A stretch of DNA of 8,547 bases from Candidatus Thermokryptus sp. (GTDB lineage Bacteria; Bacteroidota; Ignavibacteria; Kryptoniales; Kryptoniaceae). The DNA is taken from positions 1-8,547 of the forward strand of contig JAPYWO010000033.1 of NCBI GenBank assembly GCA_028276305.1, given 5' to 3'. Positions 1 to 6,842 of this stretch are shown in pieces. The notes beneath the pieces were generated by a model. It was not told the DNA's origin and searched no databases. It saw only the letters and a program-made list of their open reading frames with translations. The position numbers and the translations under genes were made by a program. Numbering within the stretch: the stretch's first letter is position 1; each line of letters starts with the position of its first letter.

Positions 1-724
1 CGATTTTAATTTTATCCTCATCGTTAATTTCGGAATATTCCAGAAAGGTTCGCGCAGAACCGATGCTCTTCAAAGGAAATTCACTTCCAAAGAGGATTCT
101 ATCTGCGCCAAAATTTTCAACAATATATTCAATCCCACGGTTGATTTGAAACGAGGAGAATTCAATATACAGATTAGTATGTTTTTTCATCATTGTGAAA
201 ATTTTCCTCGTCTCTTCCCATCTCACACCTTGCAATACAACATTTAGATTCTTGTGATTTGAACACAGCGTATCAATTTCATCAAGCGTGGCTTGATTGA
301 ACTTTTCATCAAAACCCCTTCCGGCTTCAATGAAAAGAGGTATTTCATTTTCTTCAAGTGACTTGAAGATTTTTCCGCATGTATATTCATCAAAGAAATA
401 TCTGTGAAGCTTTGGATAAAGTTTTACAGCTCTGACATTATTATCACGCAAATAAAAATTAACATCTGGGAATTCGCCTGTTATGTCTGGCATTAAAACA
501 AAGCAGGGTATAAGTTGAGGATGTTTTTTTATTTCATCAAGCAAAATTTTATTCCCAATTATTGGGTCATAATCACGAGCCAATGTGTGAACAACAAGTG
601 CATAAGAAATCCCGCATCTTTTCATCTCGGATAGCAGATGTTCACGGTTGTAAAGTTGCCATTCGTCCTTTGGCGTAAATTTCCCAATATATGTAAAGCA
701 ATCAAAGTAAATTTTCTCTGACAT
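1..724 (-). CDS. Amidohydrolase-2-like TIM-barrel protein with degenerate metal site (3' end outside window)
   Basis: The first 241 codons are visible; the frame runs open off the window start. The fold is recognisable as amidohydrolase family 2 (PF04909-like, metal-dependent TIM-barrel hydrolases/decarboxylases): an N-terminal strand IYFDCFTYIG (5-14), VRAVKLYPKLHRY (97-109), IPLFIEAGR (128-136), NVVLQGVRW (161-169) and DRILFGSEFP (208-217). Each of these strands normally carries a metal ligand or catalytic residue, and here all are replaced: HxH is F10-x-Y12, the barrel His positions are E133 and Q165, and the terminal Asp of the GSDxP motif is E215. No signal peptide is seen, so it is probably cytosolic. 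The ATG at 724 lies 23 bp inside the upstream aminotransferase gene, has no clear Shine-Dalgarno sequence and is probably translationally coupled. A TTG three codons upstream is a weaker alternative start. Family assignment is fairly sure; the reaction is unknown and may not be hydrolysis. Confidence 0.82.
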   Translation of the reverse strand, partial: MSEKIYFDCFTYIGKFTPKDEWQLYNREHLLSEMKRCGISYALVVHTLARDYDPIIGNKILLDEIKKHPQLIPCFVLMPDITGEFPDVNFYLRDNNVRAVKLYPKLHRYFFDEYTCGKIFKSLEENEIPLFIEAGRGFDEKFNQATLDEIDTLCSNHKNLNVVLQGVRWEETRKIFTMMKKHTNLYIEFSSFQINRGIEYIVENFGADRILFGSEFPLKSIGSARTFLEYSEINDEDKIKI

Positions 725-1928
725 AGAAATCAAGTGTGTTTTTTAAGGCGGATTCAAATTTTTCAAGCGTTTCAGTTACTTCTTTCTCTTTATGTGAGAA
801 TGACACGAACCAACGATCATATACAAAAATTCCACTTTTGAAAAGTTCTCTATTTAGCAAGAAATGTAACCTTTTGTTTTTCTTTTCATCTTTGTAGTTA
901 AATAGAAAGAACGAAGCAACGGGTAATCCACCAACTTTAGCCTCAACGCCGAAGCGAATAGCTATTTCAGAGAAACCTTTCATTAACATCTCCCCAACAT
1001 TGAAGAGATGCTGATGAATTTTTTCTCGCTTCATTATGTCAATAGTAGTTATAGCAGCACATATTGAAAGAGTTTCTCCAGCATAAGTTGCGGTCAAAAC
1101 AATATCATCAAGCTTTTTCATTATATCTTTTCTACCACCATAAGCTGAAATTGGATAACCGTTTGCCATTGCTTTTGCAAACGAAGAAAGGTCTGGCTTC
1201 ACATTGAAAAACTCCTGCGCCCCACCAATTGAAAGACGGAAACCCGTTAACACCTCATCAAATATAAGCAACACATCGTATTCATCGGCAAGTTTTCTTA
1301 GCCCTCGTGGGAAATCACCGCTTGTATCTTCGTTAAAATCATATGGAACTGTCAATATACAAGCTATATTATGTGCATCCCTTTTTAAAATCTTTTCAAC
1401 CTCTTCAAGATCACCATATTTAACCTCGTAGACACAGGAATTAAGTATTTCGGGCACGCCGTTACCCTTAACACCAGTCACAAACCAGTCATGATAACCA
1501 TTGTATCCGCACCTTATGATTTTGTCTTTTCCCGTAAAAGATCTTGCAAGCCGTATATTACAAGCGTTAGCGTCAACCCCGTTTTTCATAAATCTAACCA
1601 TTTCAACGGAGGGAACGACCTGGGTTATTCTCTTAGCAAGCTCAATTTCAAGCGGGCTTGCCATGCTGAAAAGCACTCCCTTTTCAATTTGTCTTTTAAC
1701 CGCCTCATCAACCTCATCGTAGCAATAACCTAAAATAACCGGTCCTAGCGCCATTCTATAATCAATGAACTCCCGCCCGTCAACATCCCAGAATCTACAA
1801 CCCTTAGCTCGTTCAACAAAGAAAGGCATAATTCCTGCGTAGTCCATTATTGGACGTTTTGCATTCGTTTGTGTCCCCCAGGGAATGAACTTAAGTGCTT
1901 CATTAAGTAATTTCTCAGAGTTAGTCAT
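702..1928 (-). CDS. Class III PLP-dependent aminotransferase, glutamate-1-semialdehyde aminotransferase-like
   Basis: The protein has 408 residues from the chosen ATG and is a fold-type I, class III aminotransferase. Visible landmarks, numbered from that ATG, are the PLP-phosphate motif KNGVDA (115-120), YHDWF (145-149) stacking on the cofactor, IFDEVLTGFR with Asp224 for the pyridine nitrogen, Schiff-base Lys252 in SSFAKAMANGYP, and YAGETLSICAA (282-292). NGVDA replaces the SGTEA of true HemL. With YHDW, this resembles the HemL-like aminotransferases found in surface-glycan and sugar clusters rather than in tetrapyrrole synthesis, so I do not call it hemL. The start at 1928 gives the family N-terminus (S-x-x-L-x-x-A-x-x-x-I-P) and overlaps the lyase gene by 8 bp (ATGACTAA). 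A TTG at 1958, preceded by GAGG, would add ten residues and cannot be excluded. Likely substrate by context (inference): a keto-sugar or keto-acid derived from a glycan. Confidence 0.92.
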   Translation of the reverse strand: MTNSEKLLNEALKFIPWGTQTNAKRPIMDYAGIMPFFVERAKGCRFWDVDGREFIDYRMALGPVILGYCYDEVDEAVKRQIEKGVLFSMASPLEIELAKRITQVVPSVEMVRFMKNGVDANACNIRLARSFTGKDKIIRCGYNGYHDWFVTGVKGNGVPEILNSCVYEVKYGDLEEVEKILKRDAHNIACILTVPYDFNEDTSGDFPRGLRKLADEYDVLLIFDEVLTGFRLSIGGAQEFFNVKPDLSSFAKAMANGYPISAYGGRKDIMKKLDDIVLTATYAGETLSICAAITTIDIMKREKIHQHLFNVGEMLMKGFSEIAIRFGVEAKVGGLPVASFFLFNYKDEKKNKRLHFLLNRELFKSGIFVYDRWFVSFSHKEKEVTETLEKFESALKNTLDFYVRENLL

Positions 1929-4221
1929 TTTTTGAAACCAAGTTAATTTTATCTTCAAAAAACCTCAATTTAGTATAACCTACTCTATCGGGACCTCCGT
2001 CAAGTTGTAGTCCAAAAGTATATGGCTTCGCTTTTGCTAAGGTTTTCCCACCAAAATTTAACCCAATGAAATTGGAAACAGCGCAATATAACGATGATTC
2101 CTTGTTGTTTTCATTTAAATAAGCAAAGTAAGCGTCCGTTTCAATTTTATCATATTTTATCTTACCGGATTCAAAATTATATCTTGGGCGGATATTTTCC
2201 CGGAGGATTTCAAAGTCAAGGTCAAGTTTAAGGCAAAGATAAACTTTTTCATCTCCGTTCTCTACCCCAAGCCCGATGCCTTGCGGGAATTTATCAACAT
2301 TTAGGAGTTTTATTTTCTTTATCAAGTTATCAATTTTTTCATCCTTGTGATGAGGGATTAAGAAGGTTATAAAAAATTCAACATCATTTGTTTTATAATG
2401 TGACGATATCGTTTGATAGATGGCAAATTCATCTTGAAAATGTCTAAATTCCCCTTCAAAGCTATCTTGCTTAGCGTACGACTCTGGGAAATAAATTAAA
2501 AGATTATAATCACCGCCAACATTGTATCTGCCTATTGAATCAATTCTCGTATCATAAAAGCCATTACCTTTTTGTAAAATTTTTTGTGTGTGCCATATAA
2601 CAGCGAGGGTGTAATAATCAGTTTGTGTAAATTTCACTGCGTCAACAACGACAAACCAGTTAAATTTTTTAAGGAAGACAATTATGCGATCCCAGAAATA
2701 TCCAATTTTCTCTTCGGTTAACCTTGTGCGGGAGTATTCAACTTCCTTAAATGTCAAAAAATCAATTTTGTATGTCTTTGATTCCCTGTAATTTCCTGAG
2801 TTCCTTATGAATTCAAGGAGAGATTGTTTTTTAAGATTTTTAGCTGTCGGGGTCAGGTAGATTGGGCTTGATCTTGCTTCTCTTTTATTTTTTCTGACCA
2901 CCAAACGATTATGGAAATAATCCGCTCTAAAAGCGCCATACATTCCACTCGGGAGAGCATCTCTATAACCAGCGTGATGTAATAAGATTGAACCACGGGT
3001 CATCAGGAAAGTGATCGCATTTTCATCGGAGCTACCATGGTGCATTTTTTCTTCTTCAACTGGTATTGTAGTTCTGAGGTAATGTCTCGTCAAGTAATTT
3101 CCATCACCTTCGTCCCTGTAATTTAAGAGAAGATAAGTTGAAAGCGAGTCCCAACCAGTTCTGAATACAATTTTCTTCCCTATAATATCTTCAAGGACTT
3201 CGCGACTTTTTTCAGTTGGAGTTACAATTTTTATCTTGTCATCGCACCATCTATATGCGTCAGAGATTATTGATGCGAGGTCTACTGACATCTTATTATC
3301 ATAAAGCATTCTTTTAAAAATTTTTTCAGCAGCGTATTTATATCTGCCATCTTTATAAAACGAAGCAGCTTTTTCAAAGCAAGGTATGAACCTTTCAAAA
3401 GCACTGTTGAAGTTTGCGTCCCCGATATCGGCTATAGTTCCAAAAGGCGTGATTAGATTCAAGTAATATTCAAAGTAATATCTAAAAGTATGCTCCTTAA
3501 GTATATTTTCATCGCCTGAGTTTTCAATGTAAATTAACAAGGTATGTAGCCAAACCCCGTTATACAAAGTTGCGTCTTCAGCTTCCCATTTTCCAAGGTT
3601 ATCGTAAATCAAGACATTAGCTTGATTTCGCCAAATGGAAGCGGAAGGATGGTCTGGAAAAGCAATAGAACCGAGCAGATAAGCAAGGGCGCGAAGGACA
3701 GTTCTATTATGTGCCCCCCATTCGGGGAAGTATGAAATATGATCAATGCTTCCTGAAATATCCGCTATCAATTTCCGTTTCAATTCCTCGTTTATCAATC
3801 CGGAGTTTTTAATGTTCAGATATGCTCTAACGTAAGGGAAAAGAAAGAAAAAATTTGGCAGGGTTGGAACGCCCTCGCTATATTCAACCCTTGACTCAGC
3901 AAACTCTTTCGGGTAAAAATTTTTCAATTCAGAATAATCCTGGAGAATTTTAATTGCTCTTAGGGCATAATTTTTATCCCCAGTCAATTTATACAAGAAC
4001 CCCAAAGCATCGGCAAGGTAAATCGGCTCACCGGGTGGGTTGTATCCCCACAGGACATAGTGTTTCACCGTTCCCTTCCATTGTTCAATTAAAGCAGGAT
4101 AATTCCTCCAGGAATTTTCAACAGCGTTTTTAATGAAGTCAAGATAATCCTTCTTAACAGCCGAAAACAAATTTGAAAAAAGAAAAAGGGTCAAAAAAAA
4201 GAGTTGTTTTAAGTATTTCAT
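1921..4221 (-). CDS. Secreted heparinase II/III-like polysaccharide lyase
   Basis: A 766-residue protein with a Sec signal peptide (MKYLKQ, then a hydrophobic run to about residue 20, no lipobox Cys), so it is exported to the periplasm or beyond. The N-terminal half (about 25-340) looks like the helical toroid of alginate/heparin lyases, with EWGAHNR (167-173) and EDATLYNGVW (215-224). The middle (about 350-445) matches the heparinase II/III domain: HHGSSDEN (394-401), HHAGYRD (415-421) and HNRLVV (437-442). The rest is beta-rich, as in the C-terminal sandwich of these lyases. By analogy with characterised lyases, His171 and Tyr220 are candidate catalytic residues and His395/His437 candidate metal ligands; this is inference. 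Such enzymes cleave uronic-acid glycans by beta-elimination; the substrate here is unknown. AGGA lies 7 nt before the ATG, and a sigma-70-like promoter lies upstream. The neighbouring symporter and two cytosolic enzymes fit glycan use. Confidence 0.85.
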   Translation of the reverse strand: MKYLKQLFFLTLFLFSNLFSAVKKDYLDFIKNAVENSWRNYPALIEQWKGTVKHYVLWGYNPPGEPIYLADALGFLYKLTGDKNYALRAIKILQDYSELKNFYPKEFAESRVEYSEGVPTLPNFFFLFPYVRAYLNIKNSGLINEELKRKLIADISGSIDHISYFPEWGAHNRTVLRALAYLLGSIAFPDHPSASIWRNQANVLIYDNLGKWEAEDATLYNGVWLHTLLIYIENSGDENILKEHTFRYYFEYYLNLITPFGTIADIGDANFNSAFERFIPCFEKAASFYKDGRYKYAAEKIFKRMLYDNKMSVDLASIISDAYRWCDDKIKIVTPTEKSREVLEDIIGKKIVFRTGWDSLSTYLLLNYRDEGDGNYLTRHYLRTTIPVEEEKMHHGSSDENAITFLMTRGSILLHHAGYRDALPSGMYGAFRADYFHNRLVVRKNKREARSSPIYLTPTAKNLKKQSLLEFIRNSGNYRESKTYKIDFLTFKEVEYSRTRLTEEKIGYFWDRIIVFLKKFNWFVVVDAVKFTQTDYYTLAVIWHTQKILQKGNGFYDTRIDSIGRYNVGGDYNLLIYFPESYAKQDSFEGEFRHFQDEFAIYQTISSHYKTNDVEFFITFLIPHHKDEKIDNLIKKIKLLNVDKFPQGIGLGVENGDEKVYLCLKLDLDFEILRENIRPRYNFESGKIKYDKIETDAYFAYLNENNKESSLYCAVSNFIGLNFGGKTLAKAKPYTFGLQLDGGPDRVGYTKLRFFEDKINLVSKND

Positions 4222-4350
4222 CGCGCAATCCTTTTTGTTTCATATGAGAAAAATCTATTTACTAAATAACCACTAAAATTATAAGCAAATTTGAATTAAA
4301 AAACAACAGGTATGGTAGCTCGGCATGTTAATTCTCAAAATTCGAATTTC
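4222..4350. other. Intergenic region between symporter stop and lyase start
   Basis: A very AT-rich 129-bp gap. It holds the minus-strand promoter entered separately, about 50 nt of lyase leader, and a perfect 12-bp palindrome AAATTCGAATTT (4338-4349) starting one base past the symporter stop codon. The palindrome has too little GC and no following T-run, so I do not call a terminator; transcription may read through from the symporter into the lyase. The palindrome could be a protein-binding site, but one AT-rich copy is weak evidence. Confidence 0.5.
4278..4306 (-). promoter_or_regulatory. Sigma-70-like promoter for the lyase-aminotransferase-amidohydrolase genes
   Basis: On the minus strand, TTGTTT (4306-4301) is followed after exactly 17 bp by a consensus TATAAT (4283-4278). 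Transcription would start near 4271, leaving a leader of about 50 nt before the lyase ATG, which has a good Shine-Dalgarno sequence. It allows the lyase and the two genes behind it to be expressed apart from the symporter. The element match is seen in the sequence; activity is inferred, and in such AT-rich DNA a chance match is possible. Confidence 0.6.
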
Positions 4351-5943
4351 CTAAGCGAAGGCGATCCATAAAAGAGCGATTATGATTGCAAGTATGATTG
4401 AAAGGATTAAGTTTGATTTATCCCTCTTTGCACGGTTAAGGATATCGCTTGATATTACAAGTTCTTTTATTTTTCCTTTTCCCCTTTCGTTATACAACAA
4501 ACTTACAGAAAATAGCACGATTGAGGAGATGGCAAAAAGAAAAACAGCATAGTGTAGGAAGTTAACCCTTGCTATCCACAAAAGAATTTTGTTTTGCGGT
4601 AAACCACTATAGCTATTTAAAATCTCAAGGATTAACCTTAAAGCACCAAGTATAAATCCCGTTATAAGTGAGGCGATCGCACCAGCTCCATTTACTTTAT
4701 GCGTCAAGATTCCAAATAGAAAGCAAGCTGCTATTGGAGGTGAAATATATGCCTGAACGCTTTGAAGGTAGATGTAAAGTTGTGATGAAATATATTTCAT
4801 AAAAGGTATCCAAAGAAAACCCAAAATTACAATTATTGATGTCGCTATTCTCCCAACGAGGACGAGTTCCCTCTCCGTTGGCGATTTCCTTATTTTTCTA
4901 TAAAAGTCCCATGTTATAAGAGTTGAGCAGGAGTTGAACACCGAGCTAAGAGAGCTCATAAGTGCAGCAAGCAACCCAGCTATTACTATCCCCTTCATCC
5001 CAACTGGTAATAACCTTACGACAAGGGCTGGGAAGGCACGATCTGAATTAACACCCGATATATCTGGATACAAAGCCGAAGCAATTATCCCTGGAAGGAC
5101 GAATATAAAAACAGGAAGTATCTTTAAATAGCCAGCGAAAATAGTTCCCCTTCTTGCGTTTTCCTCATCCCTTGCGGATAAAACCCTTTGAACGATGTAT
5201 TGGTCTGTGCACCAATACCAAATTCCCAATATTGGTGCTCCAAATACAATTCCAGTCCAGGGGAAGTTTGGGTGGTCAATCGGTTTCCACATTGAGAAGA
5301 AATCAGCTGGAACGCGAGATGTAAGACCACCCCAACCCCCAACTTTAACCAAGCCGATAATTGTAAGTATAAGTGAACCAGAAATTAAAACAAATGTTTG
5401 CACTACCTCTGTATATACAACAGCTCTCAATCCACCAGCTATAGTGTAAAGTCCGGTGATAAGAATTAAAATTGATGCGCTTTCCATTACTCCCAAGCCA
5501 GTAAGCTCGCGAATTACAACTGCCCCCGCAAATAAAGTCACACTTATCTTTGTGAGTATATAACCCAGAACTGATACAAGGGCAAGATACCACCTTGATG
5601 CGCTTCCATATCTTAATTCAAGGAACTCAGGCATTGTGAAGACGCGACTTTTCAGGTAGAACGGAACGAATATCCATCCCAATAGCAACAGGACATAGCT
5701 TGCAAGCCATTCAAAATGCCCCACTGCAAATCCACCAGCAGCTCCAGAGCCAGCAAGCCCGACAAGATGTTCACTACCTATATTTGATGCAAATAAACTC
5801 GCACCAACCGCAAGCCAACCCACATCTCTTCCTGCAAGAAAGTAATCATCGCTTGATTCTTTACCCCGCTTAAAAGACCAGTAACCAATGCCAAGTATCA
5901 CGATGAAATACAGAAATACAACAATTATATCAATTGGTCCCAT
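4351..5943 (-). CDS. SGLT-like sodium/sugar symporter (solute:sodium symporter family)
   Basis: A 530-residue integral membrane protein of the SSS family with about 14 hydrophobic segments. It begins with an SSS-typical first helix and DDYFLAGRDVGW (32-43). The match to animal SGLTs and bacterial vSGLT is strong: SLFASNIGSEHLVGLAG (49-65), FEW (77-79), TMPEFLELRYG (103-113), YTIAGGLRAVVYTE (166-179), WYWCTDQYIVQR (242-253), GYLKILP (271-277), ALMSSLSSVFNS (327-338) and YLQSVQAYISPP (392-403). Residues known to line the sugar site of human SGLT1 (N78, H83, E102, Y290, W291, K321, Q457) line up with N54, H59, E78, Y243, W244, K274 and Q394. The paired serines near 330 are at the usual Na2 site. 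It should therefore carry a monosaccharide-like substrate with sodium across the inner membrane. The ATG at 5943 is preceded by AGGT. It is the first gene of the left unit; next to a lyase, its cargo may be a glycan breakdown product (inference). Confidence 0.95.
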   Translation of the reverse strand: MGPIDIIVVFLYFIVILGIGYWSFKRGKESSDDYFLAGRDVGWLAVGASLFASNIGSEHLVGLAGSGAAGGFAVGHFEWLASYVLLLLGWIFVPFYLKSRVFTMPEFLELRYGSASRWYLALVSVLGYILTKISVTLFAGAVVIRELTGLGVMESASILILITGLYTIAGGLRAVVYTEVVQTFVLISGSLILTIIGLVKVGGWGGLTSRVPADFFSMWKPIDHPNFPWTGIVFGAPILGIWYWCTDQYIVQRVLSARDEENARRGTIFAGYLKILPVFIFVLPGIIASALYPDISGVNSDRAFPALVVRLLPVGMKGIVIAGLLAALMSSLSSVFNSCSTLITWDFYRKIRKSPTERELVLVGRIATSIIVILGFLWIPFMKYISSQLYIYLQSVQAYISPPIAACFLFGILTHKVNGAGAIASLITGFILGALRLILEILNSYSGLPQNKILLWIARVNFLHYAVFLFAISSIVLFSVSLLYNERGKGKIKELVISSDILNRAKRDKSNLILSIILAIIIALLWIAFA

Positions 5944-6156
5944 TTGCTTACCTGAGATTTAATTTTAATATCAACACAACAATCATATTTTTCATAAATT
6001 TTCTGAAAAAGTCAAGTAAATTGAGAACTCGCTTTTTGCCGATGGATATGCTTTAACTGGCAAATAAAGAGTCCGAAAGGAATTTTTTCCATTTTTGTTT
6101 ATTGAACAAGATTTTTATTTTGATTTAGGAAAGAAAAACAAAAATTTGATTTAATT
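5944..6156. other. Divergent promoter region between symporter and rsmI
   Basis: This AT-rich 213-bp spacer must drive both units outward. On the minus strand there is a TTGACT (6015-6010), a good -35 match, with only a poor -10 (AAAAAT, 5992-5987) 17 bp on. On the plus strand, TTGTTT (6095-6100) is followed by T-rich TATTTT (6116-6121) at a short 15-bp spacing. RsmI lacks a Shine-Dalgarno sequence near its ATG; the nearest AGGA is 26 nt upstream. I see no convincing operator, riboswitch, tRNA or terminator. Confidence 0.45.
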
Positions 6157-6831
6157 ATGCCTGGAACTCTTTACATCGTTTCAACTCCAATTGGGAACTT
6201 AAACGATATAACTTTCAGAGCTGTGGAAGTTTTAAAACAAGTTGATTTAATCGCATGTGAAGACACAAGAAGGACGAAAATTTTGCTTGAAAAATTCGGG
6301 CTTGCAAAAAACCTCATAAGTTATTATAATTATAATGAGAGACAAAGAGCTGAAGAGATAATTCGTGAATTAAAATCAGGCAAAAATGTAGCTCTTGTCT
6401 CCGACTCTGGAACCCCTGGAATTTCCGACCCTGGTTTTGTATTGATAAAAAGAGCAATTGAAGAAAATATAACCGTTATCCCAATTCCTGGACCAACCGC
6501 CTTCGTTTGTGCACTTGTCGGTAGCGGATTGCCGATGGATGAATTTGTTTTCGTGGGTTTCTTGCCCCACAAAAAAGGAAGAAAGACAAAACTAAAAAAA
6601 TTATCCGAAGAAGAAAGGACAATTATACTCTACGAATCCCCCCACAGGTTGATTAAGACATTGAACGAGATACTTGAAATTTTCGGTGATAGAGAAATCG
6701 CTGTTGCGAAAGAGTTAACAAAAATCCACGAGGAGTTTTTCAGAGGTAAAATCAGCGAAGTTTTAAAAAAATTAACGCCGGATAAAATTAAAGGTGAATT
6801 CGTAATCGTAATCTCAGGAAAAACAAATTAG
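6157..6831 (+). CDS. rsmI: 16S rRNA (cytidine1402-2'-O)-methyltransferase RsmI
   Basis: This enzyme uses S-adenosylmethionine to 2'-O-methylate C1402 in the decoding centre of 16S rRNA. The sequence is a textbook member of the tetrapyrrole-methylase fold family: YIVSTPIGNLNDITFRA (6-22), ACEDTRRT (33-40), SDSGTPGISDPG (82-93), PIPGPTAF (109-116), YESPHR (159-164), KELTKIHEEFFRG (185-197) and GEFVIVI (213-219). At 224 residues it lacks the extra C-terminal domain of the longer E. coli enzyme (about 286 residues), a common short form. The start fits the family N-terminus (MPGTLYIVSTPIGNL), although no Shine-Dalgarno sequence is visible. It is the first plus-strand gene, and the following methyltransferase starts 11 bp after its stop, so the two are probably cotranscribed. 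Confidence 0.97.
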   Translation: MPGTLYIVSTPIGNLNDITFRAVEVLKQVDLIACEDTRRTKILLEKFGLAKNLISYYNYNERQRAEEIIRELKSGKNVALVSDSGTPGISDPGFVLIKRAIEENITVIPIPGPTAFVCALVGSGLPMDEFVFVGFLPHKKGRKTKLKKLSEEERTIILYESPHRLIKTLNEILEIFGDREIAVAKELTKIHEEFFRGKISEVLKKLTPDKIKGEFVIVISGKTN

Positions 6832-6837
6832 GAGGTG
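6831..6837 (+). promoter_or_regulatory. Strong ribosome binding site overlapping the rsmI stop codon
   Basis: GGAGGTG lies 5 nt before the methyltransferase ATG at 6843, and its first G is the last base of the rsmI TAG stop. It fixes the start of the downstream gene and suggests that its translation follows termination on rsmI. Confidence 0.85.
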
Positions 6838-6842
6838 TAGAT

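Noticed and set aside
1204..1733. Three plus-strand open frames of 73-80 codons opposite the aminotransferase
   Set aside because: They lie antisense to a well-supported enzyme gene, overlap one another and have no recognisable domains.
4338..4349. Perfect 12-bp palindrome AAATTCGAATTT just past the symporter stop as a terminator or operator
   Set aside because: Only two GC pairs, no U-tract after it and a single copy; such palindromes occur by chance in AT-rich DNA. Noted only in the intergenic entry.
4934..5593. Several 65-84 codon frames on both strands within the symporter gene
   Set aside because: Shadow frames of the symporter; their products show no membrane topology or family motifs.
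5948..5995. Fifteen-codon hydrophobic open frame on the minus strand just before the symporter
   Set aside because: No ribosome binding site, AT-rich chance composition and no leader-peptide features such as repeated codons followed by hairpins.
6070..6095. GGAA-TTTT-TTCC inverted repeat in the divergent region as a hairpin or operator
   Set aside because: A 4-bp stem is too short and AT-rich to separate from chance.
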